From: Chloroflexota bacterium
GTDB taxonomy: Bacteria > Chloroflexota > Limnocylindria > Limnocylindrales > CSP1-4
Reading direction: 5' to 3'
NCBI GenBank assembly: GCA_017881985.1
Contig: JADGQH010000235.1
Location: forward strand, 1 to 5,223
DNA: 5,223 nucleotides
The notes under the pieces are model-generated. The model did not search any database. It was not told where the DNA came from and was given only the letters and a program-made list of their open reading frames with translations. Below are positions 1-5,223 of the stretch, piece after piece (the first letter of the stretch is position 1; each line of letters starts with the position of its first letter). Made by a program: the position numbers and the translations under genes.

Positions 1-1365
1 TTCGCGGGCCTCGGCATCCGCCCGGACCGCTACTACTGGATGAGCGAGATCTATCCGACGGGCCAGATGGACCCGTTCATCCGGACCGCCCTGGATCGCG
101 CGGAGATCGTCCGCGACCTCTATCGCCGGGTGTCGAAGGTGGAGCGGCCCGAGGGCTGGCTGCCCATCAGCATCGTGTGTCCCGCCTGCGGACGGGTGGG
201 GACGACGCTTGCCCGCGACTGGGATGGCGCGACGGTCGCTTTCGAATGCCTGCCGAACTACGTGACGTGGGCCGCCGGGTGCGGAACCGCCGGGCGGATC
301 ACCCCGTTCGGGGGCGCCGCCAAGCTGCCCTGGAACCTCGAGTGGGCGGCCCAGTGGTCGCTGCTCGGCGTCACCATCGAACCGTGCGGCAAAGACCTTG
401 CCACTGCGGGCGGCTCGCGGGACCGCTCCGACGCCCTGGCCCGCGAGGTGTTCGATCGGGAGCCGCCCCGCAACCTGGCCTACGAGTTCCTGAACATCGG
501 CGGCCGCAAGATGTCGACCAGCAAGGGGCGCGGCGCCGCGGCCCACGAGATCGTCGAGGTTGTGCCGCCCGAGCAGCTCCGGCTGCTCTTCCTGCGGCCG
601 CGCCCGAACCAGGCCATCGAGTTCGATCCCGACGGCACCGACGCGATTCCGCGAATCTTCGACGAGTTCGACCGCCTCGCGGGGGCCGCAGCCGGCGCCG
701 AGGTCAAGGGCGAGCTTCCGGCCGACGCGGACCGGATCTTCCGCTACGCGCTGCTGGACTCCGCCGCGGACGTGGCGGCCGAGGCCGGGCGCTACCGGCC
801 CGCGTTCTCGCACCTCGCGCTCCTGGCGCAGATCCCTGGAACCGACGTGGCGGCACGGGTGGCGGCCGAGAAGGGGAGCGCCCTGACCGACGAGGAGCGC
901 GCCATCCTCGGCCTGCGCCTCGCTGCCGTCCGCGGCTGGCTCGACGCCTACGCGCCGGAGCGGGCCCGCATCGAGATCCAGCGGGACGGGTTGCCGGCGG
1001 AGGCTGCGGCGCTCGGCGAGGACCAGCGGGCCTGGCTCGGCGCGTTCGCCCGCGCCGCGGAGGCCGGGCCGCCCTCGTCGGGTGACGGCTGGCAGGCCCT
1101 GATCTTCGAGGTCGCGTCGGCGGCCGCGCTCCCGGCCGGCCGCGCGTTCGGCGCGTTGTACGTCGCGTTCCTGGGCCGCACGAACGGGCCGCGAGCAGGC
1201 TGGCTCCTCGCCAGCCTGGAGCAGACGTTCGTCGTGGAGCGCCTTCGCGCCGCGGCCGGCTGGCGCCATCATCCGGACGGCGAGCCCGGCGGGACCGGGA
1301 ATTCCGGTGGGCCGGGCAAGCCCGGCGGGCCGGACACGCACGACACGGCGGAGGCGGCACGATGA
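1..1365 (+). CDS. lysK: Lysyl-tRNA synthetase, class I (archaeal type), 5' partial
   Basis: Charges tRNA(Lys) with lysine in the cytoplasm. This is the class I form (also named lysS in some annotations), unrelated in fold to the usual bacterial class II enzyme. The frame is open from base 1, so the N-terminus with the HIGH-type ATP motif lies outside; 454 codons are visible. An ATG at 40 falls inside conserved sequence (YYWMSEIYPTGQMD) and is not the start. Counting from base 1, a Cys cluster resembling a zinc site is at residues 60, 63, 83 and 94 (CPAC...C...GCG). EPCGKDLATAGGSRDRSD at 127-144 matches the family block before the signature loop, and KMSTSKG at 170-176 (bases 508-528) is the KMSKS loop. 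The rest is the helical anticodon-binding region, with NGPRAGWLLASLEQ near its end. From about residue 425 a Gly/Pro-rich tail follows that the fold does not need. The stop overlaps the serS start (ATGA). Family assignment is firm from the combined motifs. Confidence 0.95.
   Translation, partial: FAGLGIRPDRYYWMSEIYPTGQMDPFIRTALDRAEIVRDLYRRVSKVERPEGWLPISIVCPACGRVGTTLARDWDGATVAFECLPNYVTWAAGCGTAGRITPFGGAAKLPWNLEWAAQWSLLGVTIEPCGKDLATAGGSRDRSDALAREVFDREPPRNLAYEFLNIGGRKMSTSKGRGAAAHEIVEVVPPEQLRLLFLRPRPNQAIEFDPDGTDAIPRIFDEFDRLAGAAAGAEVKGELPADADRIFRYALLDSAADVAAEAGRYRPAFSHLALLAQIPGTDVAARVAAEKGSALTDEERAILGLRLAAVRGWLDAYAPERARIEIQRDGLPAEAAALGEDQRAWLGAFARAAEAGPPSSGDGWQALIFEVASAAALPAGRAFGALYVAFLGRTNGPRAGWLLASLEQTFVVERLRAAAGWRHHPDGEPGGTGNSGGPGKPGGPDTHDTAEAAR
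1284..1329 (+). repeat. In-frame GC-rich direct repeat in the lysK tail
   Basis: The 10-base unit GCCCGGCGGG occurs at 1284-1293 and again at 1320-1329. The copies are 36 bases (12 codons) apart, so both encode Pro-Gly-Gly in the tail of the synthetase (EPGGTGNSGGPGKPGGPD). The second copy also forms a short perfect inverted repeat with the bases just before it (GCCGGGC at 1311-1317 and GCCCGGC at 1320-1326). This looks like low-complexity expansion of a linker-like tail rather than a mobile or regulatory repeat. Confidence 0.6.
1350..1354 (+). promoter_or_regulatory. Shine-Dalgarno site of serS
   Basis: GGAGG lies seven bases before the ATG at 1362, inside the last codons of lysK. A strong site at ideal spacing together with the ATGA stop-start overlap fixes the serS start and indicates translational coupling: ribosomes finishing lysK can reinitiate on serS. 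Confidence 0.85.
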
Positions 1366-2702
1366 GCGTCGGGCTCCAGCGACTGCGGGAGGAGCCGGAG
1401 GTCATCCGCAAGGGCGCGCTCGACAAGGGCGAGGACGCAACGCTCGTGGACGCGGCGCTCGCGCTCGACGCGCGGCGGCGGGTGCTCCTCGGCGAGGCCG
1501 ATGCCCGCAAGGCCGAGCGCAACACGGTCTCGAGGCAGATCGGCGAGGCGATCAAGGGCGGCGCTGCGGCGGGCGGGCCGGAGGTCGCGGCGCTTCGCGC
1601 AGCGTCGGTCGCGGCCGGCGAGCGGATCTCCGCGCTGGACGTGGAGATCGGGCGCGTGGATGCGGAGCTGGAGGACGCGCTCCTCCGGATCCCGAACCCG
1701 GCGGACCCGGACGTGCCGGTCGGGGACGCCGATTCGAACGTCACGGTCCGGACCTGGGGCGAGCTGCTGCCGCGCCTCCAGCCGGTGGCGGGCGAGGTCG
1801 GCGCGGACGCCTCGACGGCAACGTGGGAACGCAGGCCGCACTGGGATGTCGCCGAGCGGCTCCGCATCTTCGAGCTGGAGCGGGGCGCCAAGATCGCGGG
1901 GTCGGGGTTCCCCGTCTATCGCGGGGCTGGGGCGGGCCTCCAACGCGCCCTGATCGACTTCTTCCTGACGGTCCACATCAGGGAGAACGGGTTCACCGAG
2001 ATCTGGCCGCCGGCCGTCGTCAACGCGGCGTCCGCCCGGGGCACGGGACAGATCCCCGACAAGGAAGACCAGATGTACGTCGCGACTCGCGATGAGCTGT
2101 ACCTGGTGCCCACGGCCGAGGTCCCGGTCACGAACCTCCACCGCGACGAGATCTTCGAGGCGGACGAGCTGCCCGTTCGGTATGCCGCCTATTCGCCCTG
2201 CTTCCGGCGCGAGGCCGGCGCCGCCGGCAAGGACACCCGCGGGATCCTGCGCGTCCACCAGTTCGACAAGGTGGAGATGGTGCTCTTCGAGAAGCCCGAC
2301 GCCTCCGCCGAGGCGCTCGAATGGATGGTTGGCCGGGCCGAGGACCTCCTGCGCCGGCTCGGCCTGGCGTATCGCGTGCTCCTCATGGCGACCCGCGACA
2401 TGGGCTTCGTGCAGGCGAAGAAGTACGACCTCGAGGTCTGGGCGCCGGGCGTGGAACGCTGGCTCGAGGTGTCCTCCTGCTCCAACTTCCGCGACTACCA
2501 GGCCCGCCGGATGGCCATCCGCCATCGATCGGCACCGGGTGCCCGCCCGGAGCTCGTCCACACGCTCAACGGGTCGGGCCTCGCGCTTCCGCGGGTCGTG
2601 GCCGCGATCCTCGAGACGTACCAGGACCCCGACGGCAGCGTGCGCGTCCCGGGGCCGCTGCAGGCGTCGCTCGGGACGGACGTCCTGCGCCCACCTGCCT
2701 GA
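1362..2702 (+). CDS. serS: Seryl-tRNA synthetase (class II)
   Basis: Attaches serine to tRNA(Ser), and to tRNA(Sec) where present, in the cytoplasm. The protein is complete at 446 residues, slightly longer than the usual 420-430. Residues 1-110 are the N-terminal helical arm, rich in Arg, Glu and Ala, that contacts the long variable arm of tRNA(Ser). The catalytic core follows: motif 1 ends at IWPPAVVN (214-221), TAEVP at 251-255 is the serine-binding TxE loop, motif 2 includes PCFRREAG (279-286) and continues to GILRVHQFDKVEM (294-306), SSCSNFRDYQARR is at 371-383, and motif 3 is NGSGLALPR (403-411). Most of the extra length lies in the linker between arm and core (about 131-157), where the usual short W-G-(E/x) to H-W-(D/E) spacing is stretched. 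The start is fixed by GGAGG and the ATGA overlap with lysK. The family call is essentially certain. Confidence 0.98.
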   Translation: MSVGLQRLREEPEVIRKGALDKGEDATLVDAALALDARRRVLLGEADARKAERNTVSRQIGEAIKGGAAAGGPEVAALRAASVAAGERISALDVEIGRVDAELEDALLRIPNPADPDVPVGDADSNVTVRTWGELLPRLQPVAGEVGADASTATWERRPHWDVAERLRIFELERGAKIAGSGFPVYRGAGAGLQRALIDFFLTVHIRENGFTEIWPPAVVNAASARGTGQIPDKEDQMYVATRDELYLVPTAEVPVTNLHRDEIFEADELPVRYAAYSPCFRREAGAAGKDTRGILRVHQFDKVEMVLFEKPDASAEALEWMVGRAEDLLRRLGLAYRVLLMATRDMGFVQAKKYDLEVWAPGVERWLEVSSCSNFRDYQARRMAIRHRSAPGARPELVHTLNGSGLALPRVVAAILETYQDPDGSVRVPGPLQASLGTDVLRPPA

Positions 2703-2714
2703 CGGCCCTTCCCG

Positions 2715-2765
2715 GCGTTCGGCCCGCGCCCCGATCATCGCGGCGTCTGCGTCCCGGCCGAACGC
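2715..2765 (+). repeat. Nested inverted repeat in the serS-RDD spacer
   Basis: GCGTTCGGCC at 2715-2724 is the exact reverse complement of GGCCGAACGC at 2756-2765. Within the 31-base loop a second hairpin can form: CGCC (2727-2730) pairs with GGCG (2742-2745), then a C-C mismatch, then CGA (2732-2734) pairs with TCG (2738-2740) around a three-base loop. The structure begins 12 bases after the serS stop and ends three bases before the next Shine-Dalgarno site. No T-run follows, so it is not a classical intrinsic terminator. It could be an mRNA-stabilising or processing hairpin, a translational control element, or a DNA operator. The pairing is directly visible; the role is unknown. Confidence 0.6.
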
Positions 2766-2768
2766 TCC

Positions 2769-2774
2769 AGGAGA
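2769..2774 (+). promoter_or_regulatory. Shine-Dalgarno site of the RDD gene
   Basis: AGGAGA lies seven bases before the GTG at 2782. It decides the start: the same frame is open far upstream into serS, but only this position has a ribosome binding site, and the protein beginning here has the length and layout expected of the family. Confidence 0.8.
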
Positions 2775-2781
2775 CTCGCAC

Positions 2782-3315
2782 GTGGCCATACCCACCGGCT
2801 GGCAGCAACCGATCGGGGTCGCCGGGCCTGCCCCGGGCGTCGCGTTCGCCAGCCATGGCGCCCGCCTCGGTGCCTACATCCTCGACGCGATCATCCTGTG
2901 CGCCGTGGTCACCGCGATCGTCGTGCTGTCGACGCTCCCGATCGTCGGCAGCATCCTCGGCCGCGTCGGCGATCAGCCGAACTACTGGTCGGACTCGAGC
3001 ACCTGGGCGCAGCTCGGCGCCGGGATCGGGCTCGTCATCGTCGGCGGGATCGTGGCATCCCTTGTCGGCCTGGTCTACTTCCCCTGGTTCTGGGCGCGCG
3101 GGGGCCAGACGCCCGGCATGCGAGTCGCCGGGATCCGCGTCGTGCGCGACCGCGACGGCGGCCCGATCGGCAGCGGGGCCGCGATCCTGCGCCTCGTCGG
3201 CTTCTGGATCTCCGGCGCCGTCCTCTACCTCGGCTATGTCTGGGCCCTCATCGACGAGCGCCGCCGCGGCTGGCACGACCTGCTCGCCGGGACCTGCGTG
3301 ATCAGCACGCGCTGA
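2782..3315 (+). CDS. RDD family integral membrane protein
   Basis: A 177-residue protein beginning at GTG behind a good ribosome binding site. After a short polar N-terminus (Pro- and Gly-rich, about 1-22) comes the hallmark first helix: Arg28 at its edge and Asp35 within it (RLGAYILDAIIL), followed by hydrophobic residues to about 52. A loop rich in Ser, Asp, Trp and Tyr (60-76) precedes a second helix (about 78-101) and the family's typical GGQTPGMRVAGIRVV (107-121). A third helix spans about 135-156, then DERRRGWHDLLAGTCVIS (158-175), whose HDLLAG matches the C-terminal signature holding the second conserved Asp. RDD proteins sit in the inner membrane; most have no proven function, and transport roles have been suggested. 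The gene is 79 bases after serS in the same direction and may share its transcript, but nothing in the sequence links it to tRNA charging. Family call is strong, function open. Confidence 0.9.
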   Translation: MAIPTGWQQPIGVAGPAPGVAFASHGARLGAYILDAIILCAVVTAIVVLSTLPIVGSILGRVGDQPNYWSDSSTWAQLGAGIGLVIVGGIVASLVGLVYFPWFWARGGQTPGMRVAGIRVVRDRDGGPIGSGAAILRLVGFWISGAVLYLGYVWALIDERRRGWHDLLAGTCVISTR

Positions 3316-3383
3316 GCGCCGGGCGCCCACCGAGCGCCGGCCGCCCGCGGGGCGCGGCCGGCCGCCCGGACCTTCGGCCCGGG
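3314..3383 (+). terminator. GC-rich hairpin cluster after the RDD gene (possible terminator)
   Basis: Directly at and after the RDD stop are a palindrome GGGCGCCC (3321-3328), a perfect 9-base-pair stem GCCGGCCGC/GCGGCCGGC (3336-3344 with 3354-3362, nine-base loop), and a further hairpin CCCGG-A-CC / GG-C-CCGGG (3365-3372 with 3376-3383) around a TTC loop. GAGCGCCGG is also repeated at 3314-3322 and 3332-3340. No T-run follows any stem, so the call rests on position and stem strength only. It could equally be a processing barrier or simply structure expected of about 85% G+C sequence. Confidence 0.4.
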
Positions 3384-3448
3384 TACCCCGGACCTGCAGG
3401 CTGTTGAGCGGAACGCGGGTGGCGCCCATGCTCGGCTCATCACCGTCC

Positions 3449-3469
3449 GCTGACTCCCTTCGGGTCGGC
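3449..3469 (+). other. Small hairpin in the leader of the glucosaminidase gene
   Basis: GCTGACTC (3449-3456) can pair with GGGTCGGC (3462-3469) as eight base pairs, two of them G-U, around the loop CCTTC. It ends 29 bases before the ATG at 3499. The wobble pairs mean it would act as RNA, if at all. It may be part of the 5' leader or of a terminator for upstream transcription. Short and weak; given as an observation. Confidence 0.25.
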
Positions 3470-3498
3470 ACCTCCGCCCTCAATCACTCCAGGTATCC

Positions 3499-5223
3499 AT
3501 GCACGATCGACCCCGCCGCTTCGCGGCGGCAGGACTGGCCGGCCTGCTCCTGGCCGCGGCCCTCGCCGTGCCCGCCGCTGCCGCCGACACCCCGCATCCC
3601 GTTCCGGCGCCGAAGGTCAGCACCCCGCCCAAGGTGCGCGTCGTGAAGGAGGAGCCACGCCGGGTCGCGGACTACCACCCGAACCGTCCGATCACCCACG
3701 ACACCGACCTGCTGTCCGACTCCGGCTACGCCGCGTGGATGATCGACGAGCTCCTGTCGACGACGACGCCGCTGCCGCCCCTGGGCGCCGCGTTCACCCG
3801 GGCGGAACGCGACACCGGCATCAACGCGCGCTACCTCGTCGCGCACGCGATCCTGGAGACGGGATGGGGAACCTCGTGGATCGCGCAGGCGAAGCACAAC
3901 CTCTTCGGGTACGGCGCGTACGATCGTGACCCGGCGAGGTACGCCATCCGCTTCCCGACGTTCGCGGCCGGGATCGCGGCCGTCTCGGACCAGATCCGCA
4001 CGGCCTACCTGTCGTCGGACGGGCGCTGGTGGCGCGGCTTTCCGACGCTCCGCGGCGTGAACCGCTTCTACGCGTCCGACCCGTTCTGGGCCGAGAAGGT
4101 CGTCGTCCTCGCGAATGCGATCGACAGCCTGATCGTGACCCTCCGTGAACGGGGCCTCCAGTTCGGCAGTCCGCGAGTGGTCACGCCCGGCGCGGGCGCC
4201 CTCGTCCCGGTCGGCTCGTCGATGGTCGTCGCCGTTCCGTGGACGACGCGAACCCTCGGGCTGCCGTCGGCGATCCGCTTCGCGATCCGATGGACGCCCC
4301 TCGCCCTTGCCGAAGGCGCGACCACCGACCCGACGGGGCCGGCATCAGCTGCCTGGTCGCTGGTCGGCCGGACCACCCGGGTCGGACAGACCGTCAACCT
4401 GTCGGTGGCCGCGCCCGCCCTGCCCGGCTCGTGGCGGCTGGAGATCGAGGCGCGCGATTCGGATGGGCTGCCGCTTCCGGTCTCGGATGCCCGGCCCATC
4501 CGGCCGCTCGAGGTGCGGGCAGTCGCGGCGACCGAGGCGGCGATCTCCGTGAGCCTCGACCCGACGCCCGTGGTCTCGGCGGTGGGCCGAGCCACCACCG
4601 TTGTCTTCGCCACACCCGGGGCATTCGCGGCGCCCGCCGTCAGCCAGCCGGAACCGGGCGGGCTCCAGGGAACCATTCGCAATGTGGGGCAGACCATCAT
4701 CCCGGCCACGGCAGCGGACGGCACGCCGACCCTCGTCGAGGCGTGGAGCCTTCCGCTGGCTGCCGACGGCGTGGCCGCACGACTGACCGCGGTGCCACTG
4801 GCGGCGGACCTGCCACCCGCGGGCGCGGCCACGTTCCGATTCCCCGCCCCGACCGGGACGGCCGTCGTGGTCCTCCGACTCTCCGGCGACCCGGCCACGA
4901 TCGGGCGAAGCGTGCCCGCCATCGGCCTGTTCGACGCGTCGGGTCTCGAGGGGGCGACGGTCACGCCGCTCGTCGTCCCCGACCTTCGCGACGAGATGCT
5001 CGCCGCGGCCGCTCCCTCTCCGGTGCCGACGCGTGCGGCGAGCAGGCCCGACCCGCTCGCGCAAGTCCCGGGAACGGTGTCGATCGAGCAGGCCGATGCT
5101 GCCGGTGACATCGCGATCGGCCTCGCCCCGTGGACCGCGCGCGCGGTGCCCGATGCGTTCGACGAGGCTCCGTCGGCGTCCCCGTGGATCCTCGTGCGGA
5201 CGCTGTCGACGCCACCGACGGAC
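3499..5223 (+). CDS. Secreted glucosaminidase-domain cell-wall hydrolase, 3' partial
   Basis: The frame stays open for 575 codons to the window end, so the C-terminus is missing. ATG 3499 is the first possible start after an in-frame TGA at 3451, though its ribosome binding site is weak (AGG at 3491-3493). Residues 1-29 form a signal peptide: RPRR, a Leu/Ala core, and likely cleavage after AAAA at 26-29. A Pro- and Lys-rich linker runs to about 65. Residues about 75-212 match the glucosaminidase family (LytD/FlgJ-type, PF01832): AHAILETGWGTS at 115-126 carries the predicted catalytic Glu120, followed by HNLFGYGAYD (133-142), FPTFAAGIAAV (152-162) and FYASDPFWAEKV (190-201). Such enzymes cut the N-acetylglucosaminyl bond in peptidoglycan. 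Residues about 230-500 are Ala-, Pro-, Thr- and Val-rich with alternating hydrophobic residues, suggesting two Ig-like beta-sandwich units (PGSWRLEIEARDSDG at 309-323; GTIRNVGQT at 391-399). I cannot name that family. Probable roles are wall remodelling or cell separation; attachment to the surface is inference. Confidence 0.88.
   Translation, partial: MHDRPRRFAAAGLAGLLLAAALAVPAAAADTPHPVPAPKVSTPPKVRVVKEEPRRVADYHPNRPITHDTDLLSDSGYAAWMIDELLSTTTPLPPLGAAFTRAERDTGINARYLVAHAILETGWGTSWIAQAKHNLFGYGAYDRDPARYAIRFPTFAAGIAAVSDQIRTAYLSSDGRWWRGFPTLRGVNRFYASDPFWAEKVVVLANAIDSLIVTLRERGLQFGSPRVVTPGAGALVPVGSSMVVAVPWTTRTLGLPSAIRFAIRWTPLALAEGATTDPTGPASAAWSLVGRTTRVGQTVNLSVAAPALPGSWRLEIEARDSDGLPLPVSDARPIRPLEVRAVAATEAAISVSLDPTPVVSAVGRATTVVFATPGAFAAPAVSQPEPGGLQGTIRNVGQTIIPATAADGTPTLVEAWSLPLAADGVAARLTAVPLAADLPPAGAATFRFPAPTGTAVVVLRLSGDPATIGRSVPAIGLFDASGLEGATVTPLVVPDLRDEMLAAAAPSPVPTRAASRPDPLAQVPGTVSIEQADAAGDIAIGLAPWTARAVPDAFDEAPSASPWILVRTLSTPPTD

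Noticed and set aside
40..42. ATG at 40 as the start of lysK
   Set aside because: The frame is open to base 1 and the preceding residues (RPDRYYW) read as family sequence. A protein starting here would lack the ATP-binding N-terminus.
704..1891. A 395-codon open frame on the - strand across lysK and serS
   Set aside because: It is Ser-, Arg- and Pro-rich low-complexity sequence typical of antisense frames in high-GC DNA, and both genes it covers are well supported on the + strand.
2092..2781. Upstream extension of the RDD frame into serS
   Set aside because: The extension translates to Arg/Ser-rich out-of-frame serS sequence. The GTG at 2782 has a good ribosome binding site and yields a normal RDD protein.
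1269..2795. A 508-codon open frame on the - strand opposite serS
   Set aside because: It is the mirror of serS codons with G/C third positions. The product is an Arg-, Gly-, Val- and Asp-rich string without domains, and the + strand protein is an unmistakable SerRS.
3404..3432. Possible promoter TTGAGC, 17 bases, CATGCT before the hydrolase gene
   Set aside because: The -35 match is fair but the -10 shares only three of six bases with TATAAT. Such matches are expected by chance, and sigma-factor preferences of the host are unknown.
3511..3540. RR in the hydrolase N-terminus as a twin-arginine (Tat) signal
   Set aside because: RPRRFAAAG lacks the fuller S/T-R-R-x-F-L-K pattern. The length and hydrophobic core fit an ordinary Sec signal.
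4068..5111. A 347-codon open frame on the - strand opposite the hydrolase
   Set aside because: It is rich in Ser, Arg, Ala and Gly with no motif. The + strand frame is open throughout and carries a signal peptide and catalytic domain.
1..5223. CRISPR array, tRNA or rRNA gene, T-box leader, IS element or defence system
   Set aside because: I found no regularly spaced repeats, cloverleaf, T-box sequence, transposase motif or nuclease/toxin motif on either strand; all long frames beyond the four genes are shadows.

Overview
The window is about 70% or more G+C throughout, and every gene I can support lies on the + strand. Coding density and codon choice (third positions mostly G or C) are uniform, so I see no sign of a recent insertion, phage or plasmid segment. 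The source looks like a high-GC bacterium that uses an archaeal-type class I lysyl-tRNA synthetase. Combined with the RDD protein and the secreted cell-wall hydrolase, this fits a high-GC member of the Chloroflexota best, with Actinomycetota as the alternative. The taxonomic call is inference from family resemblance only.

Layout: (1) 1-1365 is the C-terminal part of a class I lysyl-tRNA synthetase whose N-terminus lies before the window. It ends in a Gly/Pro-rich tail. (2) 1362-2702 is a complete seryl-tRNA synthetase. Its start overlaps the lysK stop (ATGA) and has a strong Shine-Dalgarno site inside the lysK tail. (3) 2703-2781 is a 79-base gap largely filled by a nested inverted-repeat structure just before the next ribosome binding site. 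(4) 2782-3315 is a small three-helix RDD-family membrane protein with a GTG start. (5) 3316-3498 is a GC-rich spacer holding several hairpins, possibly a transcript end plus the leader of the next gene. (6) 3499 to the window end is the first 575 codons of a secreted protein: signal peptide, proline-rich linker, glucosaminidase domain, then a long beta-rich, possibly Ig-like region. It has no stop within the window.

The two synthetases almost certainly form one translationally coupled unit that charges tRNA(Lys) and tRNA(Ser). The RDD gene may be read on the same transcript. The hydrolase is probably a separate unit acting outside the membrane on peptidoglycan. I found no CRISPR array, tRNA or rRNA gene, mobile element, toxin-antitoxin pair or defence system. 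Nothing here convincingly points to an undescribed system. The observations most worth a second look are the structured serS-RDD spacer and the uncharacterised C-terminal region of the hydrolase.
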